A stretch of DNA of 62,278 bases from a virus. Of this stretch, positions 16,716 to 24,036 are shown one piece after another (the stretch's first letter is position 1; each line of letters opens with the position of its first letter). Under the pieces are notes generated by a model. It was not told the DNA's origin, searched no databases, and saw only the letters and a list, made by a program, of their open reading frames with translations. A program made the position numbers and the translations under genes. The stretch lies in the IMG/VR virus record IMGVR_UViG_3300009184_000003, positions 1-62,278 of that record. The stretch is one strand, 5' to 3'.

Positions 16716-19018
16716 GCGAATATTTCCTCTTTCTCAAATTGAGATATACCATCGATGTACTTCTTGGCCTTCGCATTCAGCTTCACACCGCGATAGATGT
16801 TACACAACTCACCATCGACGCGCGCACGCTCTGCAACCACTCGATGATCCTGAGTCGCTGCAAGAAAACGACGCTTGAATGTTAAGTCATTACCTGGTGG
16901 TATGTTCTTCGCGGTGCTCCAACGCCTCCAACATGTAAAGACGTCATCCTTCTGTGCGAATCCCTCAAGGTCATACTCCAGTGCGTCAGTCACGAACGAA
17001 CCAATCGGGTTGCCTAACTCTTCCATCAACTCCAACAACTCACGACCTGTTGATGGTTGCTGGAATCGCTGACCCTCACGCGCCATGCGTCGCTGCTGAC
17101 CCTCGATGGACCAGTTAAAAATACCTGGTAGCTCCTTCGCGAGTCTGTCTGCAAGCTGCGTGTCTTCCTTGCCGTAAAAGCTGTTGCTCATCTTAAAGAC
17201 TATCATTCGCCCTGTCAGTGCGTTTGAGTTTTCTGTAAGCTGCAAGGCCTCGTTGGAGTAGATCACGATACGCGTTGGCAAGTAGCCGGACCACGACTCT
17301 TTGTTTTTCCGATTTACCGTGACAGTATCTCCACCAACAATACGCAGTAACTGGCTCACGACAGCACCCCTGTTGCGATCCGGCGCACGGGCATCCGTGA
17401 AAGATGCGAGTAGCTTTCCGATCCAAGGCTGTAGCCCAAAGGTATCGCAGAGTTCTTCTAACTGCGGCGCGACAGTGTTGTGTTGTCCAAGTAGCGATAC
17501 AAGCACCTTATTGATTGTGCCCTTGCCTGAACGACGTGGGCCGATGATATTAAAAAACTTCTGTTGACTGGAGTCACCCGAGAGTATGTAGCCAAACATC
17601 TCCTGCAGGCAGTCTACGCTCTCCTGATCCTCTGGCCACAGGTCATTCAAGAACTTCATCCACGTCGGGCACTCAGCCGTTGGGTCATACGCAAACGGTA
17701 ATGAGTTTAACGTGAAGAAGCCCAGTGAGTGCGGTATCAAAAGATTCTGCTCAGTATGGAATAACCCATTTTTGAGCGATACCAGTTTCGCGGGGTCAGG
17801 CCTGTCGTTGCCGTACCCATCCAACCACACCGGTGGTCGGGTGTTGGACGTGTTGGGCAGGTGGGTCGTAGCCTTCACCGCGTCCAAAATACCAGACACG
17901 GTAGAGGGGCCTGGGTTGAACGGGGTCAGGTTGTTCTTGCGGTCAAACTTCTTGCACTTGTCCAAGAAGTCGTATAGGTGCGACCTGACCGTGGCCTCCT
18001 CGATGTCCTCGTAGTGCGTGCCCTTGAACTGGAACATGTCACCGGCGTAGCTCGTCAGTGTCGTGCCCTCTTCGCAGGTGTAGCGGCTGTCCAAGAACTC
18101 CTTGGCGTGGTTCAAAGGCCCACCATGCAGCACCTTTTCCCCGTTCGCTATGACCTCCGCCTCCTTACCCTGACGCACCTTGAAGACCAGTGACCGGAGT
18201 GTAGTCCCGCCGGTGCCCCCGAACGTAGACCACTTCTTCTCACACTCACCCTCGACGTAGGTGGGGCAGTTGCCGTCAGCATACGACCACCGATCCCATA
18301 GCTCCAAGGCCTCGTAGTCACCCGCGAACTGGTGCTGTAGGGCCATGCCGACCGCCAACCAACCCGCGTACCCACAGTCGGGGTCGATGCTTGCCAGTAG
18401 CTCGGTCTCAACGCGTGCCAGATCCCAACCCTCCAGTGGTGGGCTGTAGTCCGCAAACGAATCGCCGGTGTGCACACGTTGGCGCTCAGGCACCAGACTC
18501 TGTAGGTCCTGCTCCTCGTCTGGTATGGACCCACCTAGGGTGTGGCCTGTGACCGTGAAGTAGCGCCCCCGTGGGTAGATCTCAAGGCCCTTGTCGTGGT
18601 CAACGTGCGCCGTGTTCAGTTGCGCCCGTGTGAATATCTTGATGCCGGTGCCTGATGGACTGATCTCACAGTAGCCACTGATCTGGTCCTTGATAGCCTG
18701 CGCGTGGTCGGCTAGTGTGCCGGCATCCAAGCAGTCATCCAAGTCGATGCCCATGATGCCGTCAGACCCATCAAACACAAACCCAACCCCATCAAACTTA
18801 CCAGACTCGTAAGCCTCCTGCGCATGTAAAAAGTCAGTCCACGTCTCAGGGTTTGTAGAACTGGCTGACGTACCGCTTGACTGCAGCGGCAGCTTCGCCC
18901 AACGCCTGCTTGATCCTTCCCCAACCTGTACGTACCTCCACAGTACCCACCGTGAGATTTTCTTCAGCGCTATCGGTATGTTCTCGAACTTCACTTCTAA
19001 CGTCGTCGGTTTTTCCAT
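16712..19018 (-). CDS. Primase-helicase, D5/P4 type
   Basis: 768 aa. The N-terminal primase-polymerase-like region (residues about 1-200) has FVFDGSDGIMGIDLDDCLD with catalytic acidic residues. A PriCT-2-like segment follows (DCGYAGWLAVGMALQHQF...EKKWSTFGG). The C-terminal half is an SF3 helicase with Walker A GPRRSGKGT and later FTDARAPDRNRGAVVSQLL. It would prime and unwind DNA for the phage polymerase. The start (MEKPTTLEVKF) lies inside the upstream 122-aa frame, giving 173 nt of overlap. Confidence 0.92.
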   Translation of the reverse strand: MEKPTTLEVKFENIPIALKKISRWVLWRYVQVGEGSSRRWAKLPLQSSGTSASSTNPETWTDFLHAQEAYESGKFDGVGFVFDGSDGIMGIDLDDCLDAGTLADHAQAIKDQISGYCEISPSGTGIKIFTRAQLNTAHVDHDKGLEIYPRGRYFTVTGHTLGGSIPDEEQDLQSLVPERQRVHTGDSFADYSPPLEGWDLARVETELLASIDPDCGYAGWLAVGMALQHQFAGDYEALELWDRWSYADGNCPTYVEGECEKKWSTFGGTGGTTLRSLVFKVRQGKEAEVIANGEKVLHGGPLNHAKEFLDSRYTCEEGTTLTSYAGDMFQFKGTHYEDIEEATVRSHLYDFLDKCKKFDRKNNLTPFNPGPSTVSGILDAVKATTHLPNTSNTRPPVWLDGYGNDRPDPAKLVSLKNGLFHTEQNLLIPHSLGFFTLNSLPFAYDPTAECPTWMKFLNDLWPEDQESVDCLQEMFGYILSGDSSQQKFFNIIGPRRSGKGTINKVLVSLLGQHNTVAPQLEELCDTFGLQPWIGKLLASFTDARAPDRNRGAVVSQLLRIVGGDTVTVNRKNKESWSGYLPTRIVIYSNEALQLTENSNALTGRMIVFKMSNSFYGKEDTQLADRLAKELPGIFNWSIEGQQRRMAREGQRFQQPSTGRELLELMEELGNPIGSFVTDALEYDLEGFAQKDDVFTCWRRWSTAKNIPPGNDLTFKRRFLAATQDHRVVAERARVDGELCNIYRGVKLNAKAKKYIDGISQFEKEEIFA

Positions 19019-19214
19019 CTATGGCCTCTATACTTATAATAATTCCGAAAGGAGTCACAATGTTAGGTCCGCCGTGGTTCAGCTTGTAGCTGAGTATGCG
19101 TGGTGAGCGCCCACAGGCTGTTGCTGCCTCTTTAATGCTTGAGTAGACAGCCGTGTGATACAACTTGCCGTCATACGCCGCATCATCGCAGCCAAAAGTA
19201 ATTTTGATCTTCAT
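18846..19214 (-). CDS. Small DNA-binding-like protein overlapping the primase start
   Basis: 122 aa. ATG at 19214 shares ATGA with the upstream stop, so the start is well placed. SIKEAATACGRSPRILSYKL looks like a NUMOD-type helix-turn-helix followed by NHGG. Residues after about 65 overlap the primase N-terminus in another frame. The non-overlapped part looks like a normal protein; the tail is less certain. Confidence 0.6.
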   Translation of the reverse strand: MKIKITFGCDDAAYDGKLYHTAVYSSIKEAATACGRSPRILSYKLNHGGPNIVTPFGIIISIEAIDGKTDDVRSEVREHTDSAEENLTVGTVEVRTGWGRIKQALGEAAAAVKRYVSQFYKP

Positions 19215-19573
19215 TCGTTGTCCTTCGCTTTGAGCACCCTCAGCGCAAACTTCTCACGCTTGGCCTGCGCCTGTTCAGTGACGTCACGCATCACCTTCAG
19301 TCGCTCGTCCATCTCAACAACCACCGACCACCCGTACTTCTTGGCGGCCTCTTCATCAGTCAGATCCTCCGCGACAATCCTATCAATCAGGCTGTTACTG
19401 GGGCCGTTGTTGTATTCATGAAAGCGCACGACACCCTGATCCTCCGCGATGTACATGGCCGCATACGGTATGGCTAACAGTAGCGGCAGTGATAACCACC
19501 ACTCCATGTAGGTAGTGAATAGCAGGCCAAAAAATGCACCCGCCGCGTAAAACAAATAGAAAACTGATTTCAT
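19211..19573 (-). CDS. Membrane protein, 120 aa
   Basis: ATG at 19573 is preferred because AAAGGA lies six bases upstream. A GTG at 19615 in GTGA overlap with the upstream stop is the alternative (134 aa). Two adjacent hydrophobic segments (residues about 3-19 and 22-42 of the short form) are followed by a soluble helical tail ending EKFALRVLKAKDNE. No family is recognised. Confidence 0.7.
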   Translation of the reverse strand: MKSVFYLFYAAGAFFGLLFTTYMEWWLSLPLLLAIPYAAMYIAEDQGVVRFHEYNNGPSNSLIDRIVAEDLTDEEAAKKYGWSVVVEMDERLKVMRDVTEQAQAKREKFALRVLKAKDNE

Positions 19574-19611
19574 TAGCAATCCTTTAATTTGGCAACTGAA
19601 TAACCCATATT

Positions 19612-19962
19612 TCACGATGTGGAATCTGTCACGTTCCAGTCGTCCTCACCCTCAAAGTCTCCACGCGACATGCGCGCCCTGTTGTCCTTGATGTAATCCG
19701 GTTCATACTCATGCACCCAGACCTGTTGTAGCTCTTGATAACGCAAATAGGGCTCGTTAGGGATAAAGAGAGGCGTTGGCATCCCGTCATCCTTAACTAA
19801 GCCCAGTACGTCAGTCGGCCTGCCGTTCGCCTTCTTCCAATCCGCTCGTGCCTTACGCAGGCGCAGGTGTGCCTCATAAACATCCTGCGTCCACTGTTTC
19901 GCAAACGCCGGTGGCAGCCTCCCCAATTTAATATGAAACTCTTTTTGTTCTTGTTCTGTCAT
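19612..19962 (-). CDS. Hypothetical protein, 116 aa
   Basis: A soluble, charged protein (MTEQEQKEFHIKLGRLPPAF...) with a Trp-containing helical middle and acidic end. ATG shares ATGA with the gene upstream. No family is recognised. Confidence 0.75.
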   Translation of the reverse strand: MTEQEQKEFHIKLGRLPPAFAKQWTQDVYEAHLRLRKARADWKKANGRPTDVLGLVKDDGMPTPLFIPNEPYLRYQELQQVWVHEYEPDYIKDNRARMSRGDFEGEDDWNVTDSTS

Positions 19963-20204
19963 TTACGTTTTCTCCATAACTTACTCTTCGTGTCCTCAGG
20001 CGGGGTGTGCATCTTACCCTCTTCAATCGCACGCTTTAACATTTCAATCACCGCGAAATTAAGCAGGTACTTCACACCCTCCGCATTCAATCGCAGATTA
20101 CAATCCGCACTACCATCGGGGTTGTCTTTGAACTCGGTCAACTGGATCATTACGTCCTCGTTGGTGTCCCAGTCCCTCAGGTCTGCCTCGCCCACTGTGC
20201 TCAT
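19959..20204 (-). CDS. Hypothetical protein, 81 aa
   Basis: Contains LTEFKDNPDGSADCNLRLNA followed by a helix (GVKYLLNFAVIEMLKRAIEEG) and a basic end, a pattern seen in uncharacterised phage proteins. ATGA overlaps at both ends show it belongs to the coupled operon. Confidence 0.78.
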   Translation of the reverse strand: MSTVGEADLRDWDTNEDVMIQLTEFKDNPDGSADCNLRLNAEGVKYLLNFAVIEMLKRAIEEGKMHTPPEDTKSKLWRKRK

Positions 20205-20407
20205 AGGTCAACTTCCTTCCCGTAATGACTCAGCACCCTCTTGAATGCTTTCCTTAGTTTTAGTATTTGCTTTTTTTCTTCCTTTTTGTCCCAGCTGAAC
20301 TTCGCTTGGTCCTTCTCGTACACTAGCCACTGCATCGCGTCCATCAGTGCTTGGACTACTATCTTGTCGGCCATCTCGTAATCCATCTCTATCATTAACT
20401 TCTGCAT
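20201..20407 (-). CDS. Hypothetical protein, 68 aa
   Basis: Helical acidic/basic protein (MADKIVVQALMDAMQWLV...LKLRKAFKRVLSHYG). GGAGGAGCATAACA precedes the ATG. It is read over almost its full length in another frame by the 114-aa gene; this one looks the more protein-like in the shared stretch. Confidence 0.75.
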   Translation of the reverse strand: MQKLMIEMDYEMADKIVVQALMDAMQWLVYEKDQAKFSWDKKEEKKQILKLRKAFKRVLSHYGKEVDL

Positions 20408-20552
20408 TGTTATGCTCCTCCGCTAGTGCGTTCAGTATCGCCTGTGTGTATCCCATCAGGTCTAGGTTGTCTACTTTAGGTGCGGCACCCCACACGTAAA
20501 CCATCGTGCCACCGTGCTTCTCTGCTACCTTGATTATCTGTTCTTGGTTCAT
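20208..20552 (-). CDS. Hypothetical protein, 114 aa, C-terminus overlapping the next gene
   Basis: The N-terminal 48 residues (MNQEQIIKVAEKHGG...LMGYTQAILNALAEE) resemble common small phage proteins. The rest (20407 to 20208) overlaps the 68-aa gene in another frame and is Ser/Gly/Lys/Glu-rich. The start is fixed by ATGA overlap with the gene upstream. Confidence 0.6.
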   Translation of the reverse strand: MNQEQIIKVAEKHGGTMVYVWGAAPKVDNLDLMGYTQAILNALAEEHNNAEVNDRDGLRDGRQDSSPSTDGRDAVASVREGPSEVQLGQKGRKKANTKTKESIQEGAESLREGS

Positions 20553-20704
20553 CTGCGTGTGTCCCTTATCTCATTGATGACGTCTTGTAGTCGCCTGATC
20601 TCCATACGCAGGCGCTCAATCTCCCACCCCTGACTAGTTACCTTCTTCTTCAGCTCCTCGTAGGGTGATATCGGCGGCAGGTCATCAGCTATCGGATCTA
20701 ACAT
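20549..20704 (-). CDS. Hypothetical coiled-coil protein, 51 aa
   Basis: ATG at 20704 is chosen because GGAGG lies six bases upstream. The frame is open further up. The C-terminal half (VTSQGWEIERLRMEIRRLQD) has heptad character. It overlaps the 3' end of the previous gene by 20 nt and the next start by ATGA. Confidence 0.7.
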   Translation of the reverse strand: MLDPIADDLPPISPYEELKKKVTSQGWEIERLRMEIRRLQDVINEIRDTRR

Positions 20705-21041
20705 TATTTTCCTCCACTGGTATGTATAATGAGTTTTCAGTTTCAAGTATTCCTAAATCAAAATTGACCCATTTTAATCTACTAGTGATCACCTGACCTG
20801 GGGGTAGCTTCGGGTGATCAGTAGCGTTCACAATCGCATAGTACCCCTCACTTGTTTGGCGTATGGTGCAGCCCCCAGTGTAGTGCACCACAAACTTATA
20901 TCCATCGAGTGAAGGATCCTCCTCAAATTCATTTAATAGTTCTGCTATTTCCTCTTTATGCACCTTCTTCTCCTTGTGGCGCCCTTGGTTGCGCTTTGGG
21001 TTGGCTATCATGTCCCTTGCTACGGGGTTGCGCGGTTTCAT
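20685..21041 (-). CDS. Conserved phage protein, 118 aa
   Basis: ATG at 21041 has GGAGGTGATACG upstream and shares ATGA with the previous stop. The N-terminus MKPRNPVARDMIANPKRNQG then HKEKKVHK is a motif I know from many phage genomes, function unknown. The remainder looks like a small beta-rich domain (YKFVVHYTGGCTIRQTS). Confidence 0.8.
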   Translation of the reverse strand: MKPRNPVARDMIANPKRNQGRHKEKKVHKEEIAELLNEFEEDPSLDGYKFVVHYTGGCTIRQTSEGYYAIVNATDHPKLPPGQVITSRLKWVNFDLGILETENSLYIPVEENNVRSDS

Positions 21042-21259
21042 CGTATCACCTCCACCTCGTGTGGCGTCTCTAGCCACACGCGCGCGCCACATGACAGCGG
21101 TTTGTCGGGTGAGTAGACCACCTTGGACTCGCCCTTGATGGCCACCTCATGCGCATACGTGTTGCTCTTATACGTCTTCACCGTTAACACAGGCAGCGTG
21201 TCGCCCGTCTTAGCATTATGTCGGACATTATGCTGATTTACATGCACTATCGTCTTCAT
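21038..21259 (-). CDS. Hypothetical protein, 73 aa
   Basis: Begins MKTIVHVNQHNVRHNAKTGD and looks like a small beta-rich domain, which I have seen in phage genomes without assigned function. ATGA overlaps at both ends. Confidence 0.8.
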   Translation of the reverse strand: MKTIVHVNQHNVRHNAKTGDTLPVLTVKTYKSNTYAHEVAIKGESKVVYSPDKPLSCGARVWLETPHEVEVIR

Positions 21260-21396
21260 TGTTTGTTCTCCGCTTCTAGTTCGCGCATGTCCATCGCCAC
21301 ATCAGCGACCCCGTGCCAGTCACACCGCGCGATCATCACATGCAAATACTCAATCAAAATAGCGCGTTGAACTTCATAGCTTGAATAGTCTTTCAT
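21256..21396 (-). CDS. Conserved small phage protein, 46 aa
   Basis: A short ORF: MKDYSSYEVQRAILIEYLHV, then RCDWHGVADVAMDMRELEAE. The CDWHGVADxAMDxRE pattern recurs in phage genomes. The start shares ATGA with the gene upstream and the stop shares ATGA with the gene downstream. Confidence 0.82.
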   Translation of the reverse strand: MKDYSSYEVQRAILIEYLHVMIARCDWHGVADVAMDMRELEAENKQ

Positions 21397-21752
21397 ACGT
21401 TGTCATCCTTTAGTTCGGCGCCTGATAGTGCGCGCATTTCTGTTAAAAGTTTACCCAGTGGTTCTAACTTCAGTGCCCTACAACAGTTAATCGTAATCGG
21501 GTTGAACATCCTGCCCGAGTCAGACTCCTCTACCACGTCCAAGTATTTATCAAAAAACTCTTTTACCGCGAGTCGTAGTTGATCGCCTTTCTTCTGACCT
21601 ACGCGATGGCCGTTGATCCATGCGTCTGCTTCACCTGCCGTGTACTCTTGGTTCATTATGTATCCTTTCATCCATGCGGATTCTACTGGAATTGTGTTTG
21701 ATATATCTATATTCCATTCGGTCGTGCTGTTTTTGATCACTGGGTCGCTCAT
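21393..21752 (-). CDS. Hypothetical protein, 119 aa
   Basis: ATG at 21752 has GGAGTGGTGCAA upstream and shares ATGA with the small membrane gene. A second in-frame ATG at 21656 (MNQEYTAGEADAWINGHRVG) has its own AAGGA site, so a shorter product could also be made. Helical C-terminal part; no family is recognised. Confidence 0.72.
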   Translation of the reverse strand: MSDPVIKNSTTEWNIDISNTIPVESAWMKGYIMNQEYTAGEADAWINGHRVGQKKGDQLRLAVKEFFDKYLDVVEESDSGRMFNPITINCCRALKLEPLGKLLTEMRALSGAELKDDNV

Positions 21753-21838
21753 TTGCACCACTCCAATAAAGCCAAAAATTCGCCTGTTAATAAACCAAAA
21801 CAAAATCCAACGCAGATACCCATGAAATAAATTTTCAT
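21749..21838 (-). CDS. Very small membrane protein, 29 aa
   Basis: Reads MKIYFMGICVGFCFGLLTGE and ends EFLALLEWCK; one hydrophobic helix. Both ends overlap neighbours as ATGA, and GGAGGAG precedes the ATG. These overlaps are the main support for a gene this short. Confidence 0.6.
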   Translation of the reverse strand: MKIYFMGICVGFCFGLLTGEFLALLEWCK

Positions 21839-22110
21839 AACTCCTCCCCGTTCTTCTCGGCTTCTTCGTTTAAGCCTCGTATAGCGTCAGCTGCGTGGTC
21901 ATACGCCGCCGTGACCAGTTGACTGTGCCACCTCGCTAGGCTGTTGCATAGCTTGGCGTTCTCCTCCTTCTCTGCCGCACGACCCGCTAACCAACCCTCC
22001 CACGCCCAGTACGCCGGAGTCATTCGCGTGAACGGATTGTCTTCGTCATTAATTTCTCCGTTCCACCACTCATTAAATTTTGGATCTCTTGGCCATTCAG
22101 CTTTAGTCAT
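21835..22110 (-). CDS. Hypothetical protein, 91 aa
   Basis: Trp-rich N-terminal half (WWNGEINDED, AYWAWEGWLAGR) then a helical end. The WxAWEGWLAGRAA pattern is frequent in small phage proteins of unknown function. ATGA overlaps at both ends. Confidence 0.8.
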   Translation of the reverse strand: MTKAEWPRDPKFNEWWNGEINDEDNPFTRMTPAYWAWEGWLAGRAAEKEENAKLCNSLARWHSQLVTAAYDHAADAIRGLNEEAEKNGEEL

Positions 22111-22346
22111 GACTGCCCCCTTGCGCGGATTTGATCTGCTAGTGTTGTCCTTGGCATGCCGTTACAACACCAATACTCTGCTATATCGGCACAATCTTTG
22201 CGCTCTGCTGCTGCGACTAGATTAATAAATTTCTCAAGTTCATCCATGTGTACGCCATCGCAGTATGGGGATACAATCTGATTAAGATTTTTGCTGTATT
22301 CAATTCCAGCCTCTTCCACTAATCGGATAATGTCACTTTGTGTCAT
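22107..22346 (-). CDS. Hypothetical protein, 79 aa
   Basis: MTQSDIIRLVEEAGIEYSKN...LEKFINLVAAAERKDCADIA is a pattern common in small phage proteins. It overlaps the preceding gene by 14 nt and the next by ATGA. Confidence 0.8.
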   Translation of the reverse strand: MTQSDIIRLVEEAGIEYSKNLNQIVSPYCDGVHMDELEKFINLVAAAERKDCADIAEYWCCNGMPRTTLADQIRARGQS

Positions 22347-22533
22347 TTTGGTTCCTCGCTATCATCATGGCGTCAGCCGCCTCATAAGCGGCTTTTGCAT
22401 ACACCAGTACGTCTCTGTTCGGTATTGTGTCTGTGCTTAACAAGGCCTGCACTATTGCCGTGGCAAAGTAATCTCGCAGGTCCATGCCCTGTTGGTTTAG
22501 CCCCGTCATATTTGATAATGGAAATGCTTTCAT
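22333..22533 (-). CDS. Hypothetical protein, 66 aa
   Basis: Contains GMDLRDYFATAIVQALLSTD and AKAAYEAADAMMIAR, the layout of a widespread small phage protein family (GMxLRDYFAA...ADAMLxAR) of unknown function. Confidence 0.85.
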   Translation of the reverse strand: MKAFPLSNMTGLNQQGMDLRDYFATAIVQALLSTDTIPNRDVLVYAKAAYEAADAMMIARNQNDTK

Positions 22534-22718
22534 AGCTCCCTCGCTTTCACTAGTGCCTCAAATGTGTGCCACATGCGCTTGAACTTGTAGTCGTACACTG
22601 ACGCCAGTGCATCAAGGTCGTCAACTGTCGTGCCCATCTCGTACATCACGTGGATGTCGTCCACGATCTGCCAACACTCTAACATCTGCTGCTCTAAGTC
22701 GAATCGGTCTGTTGTCAT
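22530..22718 (-). CDS. Hypothetical protein, 62 aa
   Basis: Acidic helical protein (MTTDRFDLEQQMLECWQIVD...FKRMWHTFEALVK). This FDLEQQ.L.CW.V.DDI pattern occurs in T4-like and other phage genomes. ATGA overlap with the next gene. Confidence 0.82.
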   Translation of the reverse strand: MTTDRFDLEQQMLECWQIVDDIHVMYEMGTTVDDLDALASVYDYKFKRMWHTFEALVKAREL

Positions 22719-22760
22719 TTTGATATCGCTTTATTCGCGCCCTCGTTGGTTGTTAAATAA

Positions 22761-23024
22761 TTAATCATTCGCGTTCTTCTCCCGTAGCTTAGCTTCAATA
22801 TCTTCATAAATTGCCCTTCCTGAAAAGGCACCATGAAAATGAAAATCTGATATTTCTTGTATTTCTTCTGCTGTCAAACTTACCCACTTGGTGCGGTACC
22901 ACTCCTTCTCAGAGTATAGCAGTCTAATGGTGTGCGCGGCCATCTCCCTTGCTAATTTGGAAACGGCTCCAATGTCTTCAAGCTCGTCTGCTCGTCTCAG
23001 TGCTTCAGGCTGTTTGTCAGTCAT
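22761..23024 (-). CDS. Hypothetical protein, 87 aa
   Basis: Starts MTDKQPEALRRADELEDIGA, with a second half WVSLTAEEIQEISD...FARAIYEDIEAKLREKN-like. Both halves are familiar from many small phage proteins of unknown function. Its start lies inside the last codons of the sigma gene (8-nt overlap). Confidence 0.82.
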   Translation of the reverse strand: MTDKQPEALRRADELEDIGAVSKLAREMAAHTIRLLYSEKEWYRTKWVSLTAEEIQEISDFHFHGAFSGRAIYEDIEAKLREKNAND

Positions 23025-23556
23025 GGTGGTCTACCTCCTCGGCTAATCTGTCGTTGTTCAATGCATCTAGGCTGATTGGTTGGCGGTGGGATACCAGTAG
23101 CAAGTCGCGGACTTGCGTGTCAGACAGTCCAGAAGCCTCTACAAGCTCTTTTTGGGTGGGCTCCCTACCGAGGCCTTGGGTGAGCTTCGTTTTCGCCTTG
23201 TAGAGCCTCCTGATGCCTTCTTGGACGTTTACTGGGATGGCGATCAGGTGCTCTTGGTTCTCGATTGCGCGAAATACCTTGCTGTAGATCACGCCCCTTG
23301 CATATGTGGCAAGTCGATGTGTCGGCTTCCACGTCCTGATGGCGCCCATCAACGCGATGTTGGCCTCTTGTATCAGGTCCTCCCTGGTCATGGAACCGGA
23401 CAGGTTCCAGTGGGGGAGGCGCTTAACTATGTAGACGGCCAGTCCCAGGTTGGAGAGCACCAACTGCTCAAAGGCCTCCTCGTCACCGTGCTCGACCATC
23501 CTACGGTGTAGCTCCTTCTCTTCATCGAACGTCAATAGCGGTTGCTTTTTTGTCAT
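23017..23556 (-). CDS. Phage RNA polymerase sigma factor, regions 1.2-3 only
   Basis: 179 aa. Region 1.2/2.1: LTFDEEKELHRRMVEHGD, VLSNLGLAVYIVKRL. Region 2.2-2.4: REDLIQEANIALMGAIRTW, ATYARGVIYSKVFRAIENQE, IPVN. Region 3: REPTQKELVEASGLSDTQV, ending near QPISLDALN. There is no region 4, so the protein cannot read a -35 box alone in the usual way. A separate region-4-like protein is encoded at 13964-14257. This is the first gene after the inverted-repeat control element at 23611-23714, which fits an early-to-late switch role. Confidence 0.9.
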   Translation of the reverse strand: MTKKQPLLTFDEEKELHRRMVEHGDEEAFEQLVLSNLGLAVYIVKRLPHWNLSGSMTREDLIQEANIALMGAIRTWKPTHRLATYARGVIYSKVFRAIENQEHLIAIPVNVQEGIRRLYKAKTKLTQGLGREPTQKELVEASGLSDTQVRDLLLVSHRQPISLDALNNDRLAEEVDHHD

Positions 23557-23610
23557 GTTTTATTCCAGTAGGCCTTTGTATATTTAAAAGGCTATGTTAA
23601 AAGGGTGTAC

Positions 23611-23714
23611 GGCTGTTCAGGTTGTCGGGGTATGTTCACTCTATTTTATATTTTTAATTTTAAAAAATAAAAAATAAAAAATAAATAGAATAGACCCCGA
23701 CAACCTGAACAGCC
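23611..23714 (-). promoter_or_regulatory. Control element copy 1: 21-bp inverted repeat around a 62-bp AT-rich core
   Basis: Perfect arms GGCTGTTCAGGTTGTCGGGGT (23611-23631, 21 bp, first 20: GGCTGTTCAGGTTGTCGGGG) and its complement at 23694-23714. The 62-bp spacer is almost pure A/T. Homology to copy 2 (29030-29133, opposite orientation) continues through 23715-23753. It lies about 55 bp upstream of the sigma gene. Candidate promoter/operator or replication origin. Confidence 0.8.
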
Positions 23715-23764
23715 AGACAAAATCAATGACTTAGCTAACACTTTGTCAGGAACTTTACAAAATG

Positions 23765-23878
23765 TTAATTGTCAATAAAGCAAAGTAGTATCAAAAGGGT
23801 AACGGCACTCATGCGATAGTTGCCAAAAAACAAAATGGTGCAGAGCGCAAGACCGATGGTTGGTAAATAGCTAATCAT
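23765..23878 (-). CDS. Small membrane protein, 37 aa
   Basis: Reads MISYLPTIGLALCTILFFGN, then SAVTLLILLCFIDN: two hydrophobic segments split by NYRM. The ATG overlaps the upstream stop as ATGA, with a weak AGGA site. It is the last gene before the control element, at the 3' end of the early small-gene cluster. Confidence 0.55.
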   Translation of the reverse strand: MISYLPTIGLALCTILFFGNYRMSAVTLLILLCFIDN

Positions 23879-24036
23879 GTCGAAATCCTAATAGTTTTAC
23901 CCGCAGGTATGGCACGTAGACAGCGGTCAATAACCTCACCCCGAGTAGGGGCAAGGTAGGTGCGACCAGTCCTCAGTAAGACTAACTGCCAGAGTGATAA
24001 CTCTGGCTCGTACTTCAGGTGGGCGCTGATGATCAT
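23875..24036 (-). CDS. Hypothetical protein, 53 aa
   Basis: Reads MIISAHLKYEPELSLWQLVL, with RTGRTYLAPTRGEVIDRC later. AAGGAGTACACAGC precedes the ATG and both ends overlap neighbours as ATGA. Soluble; function unknown. Confidence 0.75.
   Translation of the reverse strand: MIISAHLKYEPELSLWQLVLLRTGRTYLAPTRGEVIDRCLRAIPAGKTIRIST

Noticed and set aside
23611-23714. Simple transcription terminator
   Set aside because: The arms are 62 bp apart with an AT core and the element recurs, with the same spacing, in front of the other arm. A terminator would not keep that geometry.
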